Below, one piece after another: positions 34,887 through 44,463 of a DNA stretch of 64,000 bases. The position numbers and the translations under genes were made by a program. The DNA lies in assembly GCA_016699405.1 (NCBI GenBank), contig CP064972.1, forward strand, positions 2,945,501 through 3,009,500, read 5' to 3'. Source of the stretch: Holophagales bacterium (GTDB lineage Bacteria; Acidobacteriota; Thermoanaerobaculia; Multivoradales; JAGPDF01). The notes below the pieces were generated by a model. It did no database searches. It saw nothing but the letters and a program-made list of their open reading frames with translations, and was not told the origin of the DNA. The stretch's first letter is position 1. The number at the start of each line of letters is the position of its first letter.

Positions 34887-35564
34887 ATGGGATGGTTCGC
34901 CGAGTCCTACCGCTCGGCCCTCGGCAAGAAGGCGGTCATGGCCGTGACCGGCTTCGTGCTGTTCGGCTTCGTGTTCGTCCACATGGTGGGCAACCTGAAG
35001 CTGTACCTGGGGCCGGAGAAGCTGAACCACTATGGCGAGTTCCTCCGCGAGGTGGGCGCGCCGGTCTTCCTCCACGGACAGGTGTTGTGGATCGCGCGAG
35101 CGGTGCTGCTGCTCTGCGTCGTCCTCCACATGCACTGTGCCTGGGTGCTGACCCGCACCAGCTGGGCGGCGCGGCCGGTCGGCTACCGCATGCAGCAGGC
35201 GGTGCAGACCACCTACGCCTCGCGGACGGTCCGCTGGGGCGGCGTGATCATCGGCGCCTTCGTGCTCTACCACCTGGCGCATCTGACGCTCGGCTGGACC
35301 ACCGACGGCTTCCAGCCGGGCAAGCCGTACGAGAACATCGTCGCCGGCTTCCAGGTCCCGTGGATCGCCGCGATCTACGTGGTCGCCAACCTCGCGCTCG
35401 GGCTGCACCTCTACCACGGCATCTGGAGCCTCTTCCAGACCCTGGGCTGGAACAGCCCGGGATTCAACCCTTGGCGCAGGCGGTTCGCTGCGGCGTTCGC
35501 GGTGATCGTCACCGCGGGCAACGTGTCGTTCCCGATCGCCGTGCTGACCGGCTTCGTCCGGTGA
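34887..35564 (+). CDS. sdhC: Succinate dehydrogenase cytochrome b subunit
   Basis: A 225-residue membrane anchor with five spans, of the single-subunit dihaem cytochrome b558 type (as in Bacillus and fumarate reductase FrdC), not the SdhC/SdhD pair. Haem-ligand histidines are available in the spans: FVFVHMVGNLK, VLHMHCAW, LYHLAHLTLG and LHLYHGIWSL. ATG at 34887 has GGGGAGG a few bases upstream; an ATG at 34830 in the same frame would add 19 non-family residues. It is the first gene of sdhCAB and passes electrons to quinone. Confidence 0.9.
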   Translation: MGWFAESYRSALGKKAVMAVTGFVLFGFVFVHMVGNLKLYLGPEKLNHYGEFLREVGAPVFLHGQVLWIARAVLLLCVVLHMHCAWVLTRTSWAARPVGYRMQQAVQTTYASRTVRWGGVIIGAFVLYHLAHLTLGWTTDGFQPGKPYENIVAGFQVPWIAAIYVVANLALGLHLYHGIWSLFQTLGWNSPGFNPWRRRFAAAFAVIVTAGNVSFPIAVLTGFVR

Positions 35565-35577
35565 GGGAGGGGAGGCC

Positions 35578-37490
<1,913 letters not shown>

Positions 37491-37491
<1 letters not shown>

Positions 37492-38267
37492 TGAACCTCA
37501 CACTCCACGTCTGGCGGCAGAAGGGCCGAGAGGACGCGGGCCGCATGGTGCGGTACGAGGCTCCCGGCATCAGCAGCCACATGTCGTTCCTCGAGATGCT
37601 CGACGTGGTCAACGAGCGTCTCATCGAGAAGGGCGAAGAGCCGATCGCCTTCGACCACGACTGCCGCGAAGGGATCTGCGGCATGTGCGGGCTGGTGATC
37701 AACGGCAAGGCGCACGGCCCGCAGAAGGGCACGACCGCCTGCCAGCTCCACATGCGGCACTTCAAGGACGGCGACGAAATCACCATCGAGCCGTGGCGCA
37801 GCAAGGCCTTCCCGGTGCTGAAGGATCTGGTCGTCGACCGCACGGCCCTCGACCGCATCGTCCAGGCCGGCGGTTTCATCTCCGCCAACACCGGGTCGGC
37901 GCCGGACGGCAACGCCATCCCGGTCCCCAAGCAGGACTCGGACCTGGCGATGGACGCGGCCTCCTGCATCGGCTGCGGCGCCTGCGTCGCCCAGTGCCCG
38001 AACGGCGCGGCCCAGCTCTTCGTCTCGGCCAAGGTGTCGCACCTCGGCCTGCTGCCGCAGGGCCAGCCAGAGCGCTGGGACCGGGTGGAGAAGATGGTCG
38101 CCCAGATGGAGCAGGAGGCGTTCGGATCCTGCACCAACTACGGCGAGTGCGAGGCGGTCTGTCCGAAGGAGATCTCGGTCGACTTCATCGCCCAGCTCAA
38201 CCGCGACTACCTCAAGGCTCGCTTCCGTCCGAAGCGCGAGGCCCGCGGTAGCGCCGGTGCCGGCTGA
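37491..38267 (+). CDS. sdhB: Succinate dehydrogenase iron-sulfur subunit
   Basis: A 258-residue electron-transfer subunit. The [2Fe-2S] cysteines are in CREGICGMCG with a later Cys in TACQLHM. The [4Fe-4S] and [3Fe-4S] ligands are in CIGCGACVAQCPNG and in CTNYGECEAVCPKE. It carries electrons from FAD in SdhA to haem and quinone in SdhC. Its start overlaps the sdhA stop and it ends the sdhCAB operon, with a hairpin 28 bases downstream. Confidence 0.95.
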
Positions 38268-38295
38268 GCCGGCGCCTCCAGCTCGTCTTTCCCTC

Positions 38296-38323
38296 GAATG
38301 CCGGGTCGCGAGACCCGGCATTC
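38296..38323 (+). terminator. Hairpin terminator after sdhCAB
   Basis: A perfect 12-base-pair stem GAATGCCGGGTC / GACCCGGCATTC with GCGA loop. It is followed by TGCTCTCTCG rather than a clean T run, so termination may be partial. Confidence 0.65.
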
Positions 38324-38438
38324 TGCTCTCTCGCCGAAACGGCCGGCGAGGCGAGGCGTACAATGAGATCGACGAGCCCGTCGACGCTCCCGCGCTGCCC
38401 GTCGACCTCCCGGCGTGGGGGCGGAAAGGAGAGGTTCC

Positions 38439-38588
38439 ATGCTCTGGGTCGTCGCCGCGATTCTCGTCTTCTTCTGGGCACTCGGAATGATGAGCCCCCA
38501 CACCCTGGGCGTCTACACCCACCTGCTGCTCGCCGCGGCGGCTGTCGTGGTGGCGTTGCGCCTGATGCAGGGGCGTCCCTACCGCTGA
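38439..38588 (+). CDS. Lmo0937-type small membrane protein
   Basis: A 49-residue protein with two membrane spans (WVVAAILVFFWALGMMS and YTHLLLAAAAVVVALRLMQG) joined by a short loop. The pattern, LWxxAxxLxxxWxLGxxS first and HxLLxxAxxxxxxRL second, is that of the small Lmo0937/DUF5670 membrane proteins, which are often stress-induced. AAAGGAGAGG lies just before the ATG at 38439. Confidence 0.75.
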   Translation: MLWVVAAILVFFWALGMMSPHTLGVYTHLLLAAAAVVVALRLMQGRPYR

Positions 38589-38881
38589 TCGCGGAGGACT
38601 TGGCGGGGCGATGTCGAGTGGTTGGAAGAGCCGTCGCCGGGCGGTTCTGTGGTGAATCGCGAGCCCGCAACCCGCGACACCCAGGCGGTCGTGCGCTCCT
38701 TCCAGGCTCGCCAGCGAGTCATGTCCGCAAGAGCGAGAAGCCTCCCGGCCGAGGCGATGTCTCGCTCTTCCTTCCGTGGCGATCTCCCGAAGGTCCTGGT
38801 CGCAGAAATCCGGGACAGGCACGGATTTCGACGAGCCCGGAGCCCCGGCCTGCCGACTCCCGGTGGGTGCCGTGCGTGAGA
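38589..38881. other. Intergenic stretch without a supported gene
   Basis: No coding frame with family resemblance or ribosome site is seen on either strand. The only clear structure is the hairpin at 38730-38768. A promoter for the next gene begins at 38882. Confidence 0.5.
38730..38768. terminator. Interrupted hairpin, possible terminator
   Basis: Outer arms AGAGCGAGA (38730-38738) and TCTCGCTCT (38760-38768) pair over 9 bases; inside them GCCTC and GAGGC pair around a CCGGCC loop. TCC and TTCC follow on the plus strand. It may terminate transcription arriving from the small membrane protein gene. Confidence 0.35.
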
Positions 38882-38910
38882 TTGTCGCCGCCCGTTTCGG
38901 GGTCTAGACT
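38882..38910 (+). promoter_or_regulatory. Sigma70-type promoter with -10 next to the start codon
   Basis: TTGTCG at 38882-38887, 17-base spacer, TAGACT at 38905-38910. The GTG start at 38920 is 9 bases further, so the mRNA would be leaderless or nearly so. Confidence 0.55.
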
Positions 38911-38919
38911 CTGCCCGCC

Positions 38920-40044
38920 GTGAGCCGAGCGCTTCGGGGGGTACTCGCAGCCGGGCTGCTCGTGGGGGTCGCCCCGCTCGCCGCCGAACCGCTGCCGCGC
39001 TTTGCCGGCAACGCGGTGTGGAATCAGAGCGTCGTCGCGGCGCCGGTGCATCCGCAGTCGGCGGCGATGATCGCCACGCTCGCTGGCCTCGGCGGCTTCG
39101 GCTTCGGCCGCATGCAGATCGACTTCTCGATGCACGTCGTCCACGCTGCTGCCGGAGCCCCGACGCGGGTCATCGCCGCCCATCCCGACGGCTACTGGGA
39201 CCCCGACTGCGATCCGCTCGGGACCGCCGTGCCGGTGCCGCTCGATGCGGCGATCGAGGGCGAGAGCGGTCTCGACTGCGACCACGTCAACAACGATTGC
39301 CACCTGCTGGTGGTGCAGGGGCGCACGCTCTACGAGCTCTACGCCACCACCGCGGTCAGCGCGACCACGCTCGAGACCCACTGCCTGGCGACCTGGCATC
39401 TCGACGCGAGCTATCCGCCCGAGGGGCGCGGCGAGCACTGCACGAGCGCCGACGCTGCCGGCTTCCCGATCGCTCCGTTGCTCTTCAACGCCGACGAGAT
39501 CGCCGCTGTGTTGGCCTTCGACCCGACCGGCGACACGGTCGATCTCGGGCACGCGGTTCGGTTCATCCTGCCGAACGAGCGCATGGCCAACGATCCGTCG
39601 CTCGGCGGCGTCGGCGGCCGGCTTTACGCGCGACCGGGCACGCACGCCGGCAGCCCATCGGGTCCGGTCGGTTCGGTGCCTTACGGGGCACGCCTTCGGC
39701 TCGCGCCGGGCTTTCCGCGCACCGGCTACAACCCGGCGGCGCGCGTGCTGCTCAACACCTTCGAGCGCTACGGAATCGTGCTCGCCGACGGCGGCAGCGT
39801 GGCGCTGACGGCGGAGAGCGACCTCTACACGGCCACCTCGTGGGCCGATCTCGGCGTCGACTCGCGCCTCTTCGACCTCACGCCCGGCGCCACGGATCTC
39901 GCGATCACCCACTTCCAGGTGCTCGACACCGGGGCCCGCATCGGCGAGACCTGGGACTGCGTGCGCACCGAGATCGTCGTGCCGCTCTTCGTCGACAGCT
40001 TCGAGTCGGGCTTGGGGCGATGGTCGGGTGGCCACGCCCCCTGA
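38920..40044 (+). CDS. Secreted protein with C-terminal FESG-type tail, unknown function
   Basis: A 374-residue exported protein. Residues 1-21 are a signal peptide (LRGVLAAGLLVGVAPLAAEP). The mature part has scattered Cys and Asp/Asn-rich loops (DPDCDPLG, LDCDHVNNDCH) that might bind calcium, but no catalytic family that I recognise. The end, VDSFESGLGRWSG, matches a short carboxy-terminal tail (FxDGFESGDxSxWS type) that recurs on unrelated secreted proteins of this kind of bacterium. The GTG at 38920 is supported by the adjoining promoter and the signal peptide. Confidence 0.7.
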   Translation: MSRALRGVLAAGLLVGVAPLAAEPLPRFAGNAVWNQSVVAAPVHPQSAAMIATLAGLGGFGFGRMQIDFSMHVVHAAAGAPTRVIAAHPDGYWDPDCDPLGTAVPVPLDAAIEGESGLDCDHVNNDCHLLVVQGRTLYELYATTAVSATTLETHCLATWHLDASYPPEGRGEHCTSADAAGFPIAPLLFNADEIAAVLAFDPTGDTVDLGHAVRFILPNERMANDPSLGGVGGRLYARPGTHAGSPSGPVGSVPYGARLRLAPGFPRTGYNPAARVLLNTFERYGIVLADGGSVALTAESDLYTATSWADLGVDSRLFDLTPGATDLAITHFQVLDTGARIGETWDCVRTEIVVPLFVDSFESGLGRWSGGHAP

Positions 40045-40101
40045 CTGGCGGGTCTCCCCGTCGCGCTTGACGACGGCCGCTGAAAGGTCTTGACTCTCGT
40101 C

Positions 40102-41637
40102 ATGCGAGAGTCGGCGAACCGCGGGTATCTCGAACGGATCCTCACCGCGCGTGTCTACGAGGTGGCGATCGAATCGCCGCTCGAGCCGGCCCCGCTCTTG
40201 TCGCGGCGGCTCGGCAGCACGGTGCTCTTGAAGCGCGAGGATCTGCAACCGGTCTTCTCGTTCAAGCTGCGCGGCGCCTACAACCGGATGCGCTCGCTCT
40301 CCGCCGAGGAGCTCGCGCGCGGCGTCGTCGCGGCGTCGGCGGGGAACCATGCGCAAGGGGTCGCGCTCGCCGCGCAGGTACTCGGCAGCCGCGCGGCGAT
40401 CGTCATGCCGGTGACCACGCCGCGCATCAAGGTCGCCGCCGTCGCGGCACGCGGCGCCGAGGTGGTCCTGCACGGCGACACCTACGACGATGCCTATGGG
40501 TACGCACGCACGCTTGCCGCCGAGTCGGGGCGCACCTTCGTTCATCCTTACGATGACCCAGAAGTCATCGCCGGGCAGGGGACGATCGGCATGGAGATCC
40601 TGCGCCAGCATCCGGGCGCACTCGACGCGATCTTCGTGCCGGTGGGTGGGGGAGGGCTCGTGGCCGGGATCGCCGCCTACACCAAGCGGTTGCGGCCGGA
40701 GATCCGAATCGTCGGGGTCGAGCCGCTGGACGCCGACGCGATGGCTCGTTCGCTCGCCGCCGGCCGCCGCGTGCGGCTCGAGCGGGTCGGCCTCTTTGCC
40801 GACGGCGTCGCGGTGCGCGAGGTGGGCCGGGAGCCGTTCCGTCTCTGCCGCCAGCTCCTCGACGAGGTCGTCTGCGTCGACACCGACGCGATCTGCGCGG
40901 CGATCAAGGACGTCTTCGAGGAGACGCGCTCGATCCTCGAGCCGGCCGGGGCGCTCTCGGTCGCCGGTCTCAAGGCATGGCTCGCGCGTGATGGCCGGCA
41001 AGGCGCGACGGTGGCGGCGGTGGCGAGCGGAGCGAACGTCAACTTCGACCGGCTGCGGCACGTCGCCGAACGGGCGGAGCTCGGCGAGCGGCGCGAGATC
41101 CTGCTCGCGGTGACCATCCCCGAGCGCCCCGGGAGCTTCCGCGCCTTCTGCGCGCTCGTCGGGCGCCACAACATCACCGAGTTCAACTACCGCTACGCCG
41201 ATCCGCGCGAAGCCCACGTCTTCGTCGGCCTCGAGGTGGGAGACGAGGCCGAGATCGCGCCGCTCGTCGCGAGCTTCCGCGACCACGACCTGCCGACGGT
41301 CGATCTGACGGACAACGAGATGGCGAAGCTCCACGTCCGCCATCTCGTCGGCGGGCGAGCGCCCGGTGCGGCCGACGAGCGACTGTTCCGCTTCGAGTTT
41401 CCGGAGCGTCCGGGAGCACTACTCGGCTTCCTCGAGAGCATGAATCAGGGGTGGAACATCAGCCTCTTCCACTACCGCAACCACGGCGCCGACTACGGCC
41501 GCGTGCTCGCCGGGATCCAGGTGCCGCCGGCCGAGGAGGCGGCCTTCCGTCGCTTCCTTGCCGGCCTCGGTTATCGGCACTGGGACGAGAGCGCGAATCC
41601 GGCCTACCGCCTCTTCCTCCAACACGAGAGAAGCTGA
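40102..41637 (+). CDS. ilvA: Threonine ammonia-lyase (biosynthetic threonine deaminase)
   Basis: A 511-residue PLP enzyme converting threonine to 2-oxobutanoate, the entry step to isoleucine. The PLP lysine is in FSFKLRGAYNRM, the glycine loop is VPVGGGGLVAGIA, and SAGNHAQGVAL is the family signature. Two ACT-like regulatory domains follow (about residues 325-400 and 420-500), including the ERPGSFRAFCALVG and ERPGALLGFLESM repeats, so feedback control by isoleucine and valine is expected. Length equals that of the E. coli long form. An in-frame TTG at 40090 is an alternative start. It precedes the arylamine acetyltransferase gene by 3 bases. Confidence 0.93.
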   Translation: MRESANRGYLERILTARVYEVAIESPLEPAPLLSRRLGSTVLLKREDLQPVFSFKLRGAYNRMRSLSAEELARGVVAASAGNHAQGVALAAQVLGSRAAIVMPVTTPRIKVAAVAARGAEVVLHGDTYDDAYGYARTLAAESGRTFVHPYDDPEVIAGQGTIGMEILRQHPGALDAIFVPVGGGGLVAGIAAYTKRLRPEIRIVGVEPLDADAMARSLAAGRRVRLERVGLFADGVAVREVGREPFRLCRQLLDEVVCVDTDAICAAIKDVFEETRSILEPAGALSVAGLKAWLARDGRQGATVAAVASGANVNFDRLRHVAERAELGERREILLAVTIPERPGSFRAFCALVGRHNITEFNYRYADPREAHVFVGLEVGDEAEIAPLVASFRDHDLPTVDLTDNEMAKLHVRHLVGGRAPGAADERLFRFEFPERPGALLGFLESMNQGWNISLFHYRNHGADYGRVLAGIQVPPAEEAAFRRFLAGLGYRHWDESANPAYRLFLQHERS

Positions 41638-41640
41638 GGG

Positions 41641-42432
41641 ATGGATCGCTGCAACTCCACGCTGTCGGCGGAGACGGTCACCCGCTACCTCGAGCGCCTC
41701 GGTCTCTTCGCGGCAGCGGTCGAGCTTTCGCCCGCCGGTCTGCGCCGTCTGCAGCGCGCCCATCTGCTGTCGGTCCCGTTCGAGAATCTCGACATCCACC
41801 TGGGCGTGCCGATCGTCCTCGAGCCGCAGGCGCTCGTGGCCAAGATCCTCGCCGGCCGCGGCGGTTTCTGCTACGAGCTCAACGGCGCCTTCGCCGAGCT
41901 GCTCGCGGCGCTCGGATTCGTCGTCACGCGGCTCGAAGCGCGCGTCCACGACGGAGACGTGCCGGGCATGCGCTTCGACCACCTCTGCCTGCGTGTCGAC
42001 CTCGACGAGCCGTGGCTGGTCGACGTCGGCTTCGGCGCCTCGTTCGAGCATCCGTTGCGACTCGCCACCCCAGAGCCGCAGGACGATCCTCAGGGCACGT
42101 ACCAGATCGTCCCGGCGGAGGAGGACGGCTGGCTCGACCTGCGCGAGAACGGCAAGCCCCAGTACCGCTTCTCGCTCACCCCGCGCCGGCTCGACGAGTT
42201 CGCCGATGGTTGCCACCACCACCAGACGTCGCCGCAGTCGCACTTCACCAGCGGCCCGGTCTGCACGCGCCTGACTGCGGGCGGGCGGGTCACGCTGCGG
42301 GGCACGAGGCTGATCGAAACGCATGCCGGTGAGCGCCGCGAGTCGGACATCGCCCCGCAGGACCTGCTCGACGTCTATGCCAGTCGCTTCGGCGTCCATC
42401 TCTCGCGACCGCCCGGTCCACGCCGGGCTTGA
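41641..42432 (+). CDS. nat: Arylamine N-acetyltransferase
   Basis: A 263-residue enzyme transferring acetyl from acetyl-CoA to arylamines or hydrazines. The catalytic triad is complete: Cys77 (RGGFCYELN), His114 (FDHLCL) and Asp128 (VDVGFG). PFENLDIH near residue 46 is also typical. It starts 3 bases after ilvA and is probably co-transcribed with it, without an obvious metabolic link. The ilv leader promoter overlaps its last codons. Confidence 0.93.
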   Translation: MDRCNSTLSAETVTRYLERLGLFAAAVELSPAGLRRLQRAHLLSVPFENLDIHLGVPIVLEPQALVAKILAGRGGFCYELNGAFAELLAALGFVVTRLEARVHDGDVPGMRFDHLCLRVDLDEPWLVDVGFGASFEHPLRLATPEPQDDPQGTYQIVPAEEDGWLDLRENGKPQYRFSLTPRRLDEFADGCHHHQTSPQSHFTSGPVCTRLTAGGRVTLRGTRLIETHAGERRESDIAPQDLLDVYASRFGVHLSRPPGPRRA

Positions 42433-42457
42433 CAAGCGTTCCAGGCTCGTCTACTGT
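42429..42457 (+). promoter_or_regulatory. Promoter of the ilv leader and ilvDBNC operon
   Basis: TTGACA at 42429-42434 (overlapping the nat stop codon), 17-base spacer, TACTGT at 42452-42457. The expected start, near 42464, lies only about 5 bases before the leader-peptide ATG at 42469. Confidence 0.75.
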
Positions 42458-42468
42458 CCGCGCACTTC

Positions 42469-42603
42469 ATGAGCCGCTCCGCCTGCGTCGCCCGCCGTCT
42501 TGTCGTTCTCCTCTCGCCGGAGACGCTGGGCCTTGCGCTGGTCGTCCTCGCCCTTATCGTCCGGGTCCTCGTTCTTGGCCCGACCGGGGGTCGAGGGATC
42601 TAG
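42469..42603 (+). CDS. ilvL: ilv operon leader peptide
   Basis: A 44-residue peptide whose second half is packed with the three regulated amino acids: GLALVVLALIVRVLVLG (residues 21-37) holds seven Leu, five Val and one Ile in 17 residues. It ends GPTGGRGI just before TAG at 42601. Scarcity of charged Leu/Val/Ile tRNA would stall ribosomes at about 42529-42577 and leave the antiterminator arm at 42584-42592 free. A ribosome reaching the stop would cover that arm and let the terminator form. The layout parallels E. coli ilvL although the sequence is unrelated. It was identified from codon content and context. Confidence 0.85.
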   Translation: MSRSACVARRLVVLLSPETLGLALVVLALIVRVLVLGPTGGRGI

Positions 42604-42665
42604 TAGCCGCGGCAAGCGCAAGATCACTCGAGACCCCCGGAGCGATCCGGGGGTCTTTTGTTTTT
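42584..42665 (+). terminator. Attenuator of the ilvDBNC operon
   Basis: The terminator is a perfect 10-base-pair stem AGACCCCCGG / CCGGGGGTCT (42631-42656, loop AGCGAT) followed by TTTGTTTTT. The segment CCGGGGGTC at 42584-42592, inside the end of the leader-peptide gene, is an exact 9-base complement of GACCCCCGG at 42632-42640 and can act as antiterminator. The two structures exclude each other. Confidence 0.9.
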
Positions 42666-42708
42666 CGGGCAGTCGAGAGCGGGGAAGGGGAGCGGGAGAA
42701 CGAAACGT

Positions 42709-44463
42709 ATGCGATCCGACACGATCAAGAAGGGCCCTGAACGGGCGCCGCACCGCAGCCTCCTCAAGGCGGTCGGGGTGACCGACGCCGACATGGGCAA
42801 GCCGTTCGTCGCCGTCGTCAACTCCTACGTCGACGTCGTCCCGGGCCACGTCCACCTGCGCGAGTTCGGCGCCCTGGTCAAGCAGGCGGTCCGCGCCGCC
42901 GGCGCGGTGCCGTTCGAGTTCAACACGATCGGCGTCGACGACGGGATCGCCATGGGGCACGACGGGATGAAGTTCAGCCTGCCGTCCCGCGAGCTGATCG
43001 CCGATTGCGTCGAGACGATGATCTCGGCGCACTGCTTCGACGGCATGGTCTGCATCCCGAACTGCGACAAGATCACGCCGGGGATGATGATGGCGGCGCT
43101 GCGCCTCGACGTCCCCGCGATCTTCGTCTCCGGCGGGGCGATGGCCGCCGGTCGCAGCCGCTCGGGCGAGGCGATCGATCTCGTCTCGGTCTTCGAAGGG
43201 GTCGGCGCCTACCGCGCAGGGAAGATCGGCGCCGCACGGCTCCAGGAGCTCGAGGACCTCGCCTGCCCGTCCTGCGGTTCGTGCTCTGGCCTCTTCACCG
43301 CCAACTCGATGAACTGTCTGCTCGAGGCGCTCGGCCTCGCGCTGCCTTTCAACGGAACGGCGCTGGCGAAGAGCCCCGAGCGCGAGGCGCTGGCCACCCG
43401 CGCCGGAGGGCGCATCGTCGAGCTGATCGCCCGCGGCGTGCGCCCGCGTCAGATCGTCACCCGGGAGGCGTTCGACGACGCCTTCGCCCTCGACGTCGCG
43501 ATGGGCGGCTCGACCAACACCGTCCTGCACGGCCTGGCCCTGGCCGAGGAGGCCGGCGTCGGCTTCCCGCTGGCGCGCCTCAACGAGATCGCCGACCGTG
43601 TGCCGCATCTCTGCAAGGTCGCGCCGTCGGGGCCGTGGCACATGGAGGACGTGCACCGTGCCGGAGGCGTGCCGGCGATCTTCGCGCGCCTCGCCGGCGC
43701 GGGGCTGTTGCACCTCGAACGGCCGACCGTCGCCGGGAGCTTTCGCGATCACGTCGCCACGGCGCCGGCGAGCGACGACGAGGTCATTCGGCCGCTCGAC
43801 CGCCCGCACTCGCCGCGCGGCGGTCTCGCCGTCCTCTTCGGCTCGCTCGCACCGGAGGGCGCGGTGGTGAAGACGGCCGGCGTCGTGCCGGAGATGCGCC
43901 GGCACCGCGGCCCGGCGGTCGTGTTCGAGAGCCAGGAAGAGGCGATGGCCGGGATCACCGCGGGCCGGGTGAAGGCCGGTGACGTGGTGGTGATCCGGCA
44001 CGAAGGGCCGCGGGGCGGTCCCGGCATGCAGGAGATGCTCTCGCCGACCGGCGCCCTCATGGGCATGGGGCTCGGCGCCTCGGTGGCGCTGGTGACCGAC
44101 GGTCGCTTCTCCGGCGGCACCCGGGGTGCCTGCGTCGGGCATGTCAGCCCCGAAGCGGCCGAGGGCGGACCGCTCGCCTTCGTCCGCGACGGCGACGCGA
44201 TCGCCCTCGACCTCGAGGCTCGGACGCTCGATCTCGAGATCCCCGCGGACGAGCTCGCGGCTCGTCGCGCGGCCGGGCGGATCGCGCCGCGGCCGGTGGC
44301 GAGCCGGTGGCTGCGGCGCTATCGCTCGCTCGTCACCAACGCCTCGCGCGGCGCCGTGCTGCGCGATCCCGAGCCCGATCTGCCTTTCGCCGTCGCCGAG
44401 CCGGCGCCGGTCGTGACGCCTCAGACCCTGACGGACGGCCAGCCGGCCGGGAGGACCGCATGA
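42709..44463 (+). CDS. ilvD: Dihydroxy-acid dehydratase
   Basis: A 584-residue Fe-S enzyme making 2-oxoisovalerate and 2-oxo-3-methylvalerate. Cluster/active-site cysteines are seen in CIPNCDKITPGMMM (Cys119) and CPSCGSCSGLF (Cys192), and TDGRFSGGTRG is near the end. The place of the first Cys of the [2Fe-2S] type is taken by the NSYVDVVPGHVHL segment. ATG at 42709 was chosen since the upstream extension runs through the terminator; a GGGAG lies about 13 bases before it. It is the first structural gene behind the attenuator and overlaps ilvB (ATGA). Confidence 0.95.
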   Translation: MRSDTIKKGPERAPHRSLLKAVGVTDADMGKPFVAVVNSYVDVVPGHVHLREFGALVKQAVRAAGAVPFEFNTIGVDDGIAMGHDGMKFSLPSRELIADCVETMISAHCFDGMVCIPNCDKITPGMMMAALRLDVPAIFVSGGAMAAGRSRSGEAIDLVSVFEGVGAYRAGKIGAARLQELEDLACPSCGSCSGLFTANSMNCLLEALGLALPFNGTALAKSPEREALATRAGGRIVELIARGVRPRQIVTREAFDDAFALDVAMGGSTNTVLHGLALAEEAGVGFPLARLNEIADRVPHLCKVAPSGPWHMEDVHRAGGVPAIFARLAGAGLLHLERPTVAGSFRDHVATAPASDDEVIRPLDRPHSPRGGLAVLFGSLAPEGAVVKTAGVVPEMRRHRGPAVVFESQEEAMAGITAGRVKAGDVVVIRHEGPRGGPGMQEMLSPTGALMGMGLGASVALVTDGRFSGGTRGACVGHVSPEAAEGGPLAFVRDGDAIALDLEARTLDLEIPADELAARRAAGRIAPRPVASRWLRRYRSLVTNASRGAVLRDPEPDLPFAVAEPAPVVTPQTLTDGQPAGRTA

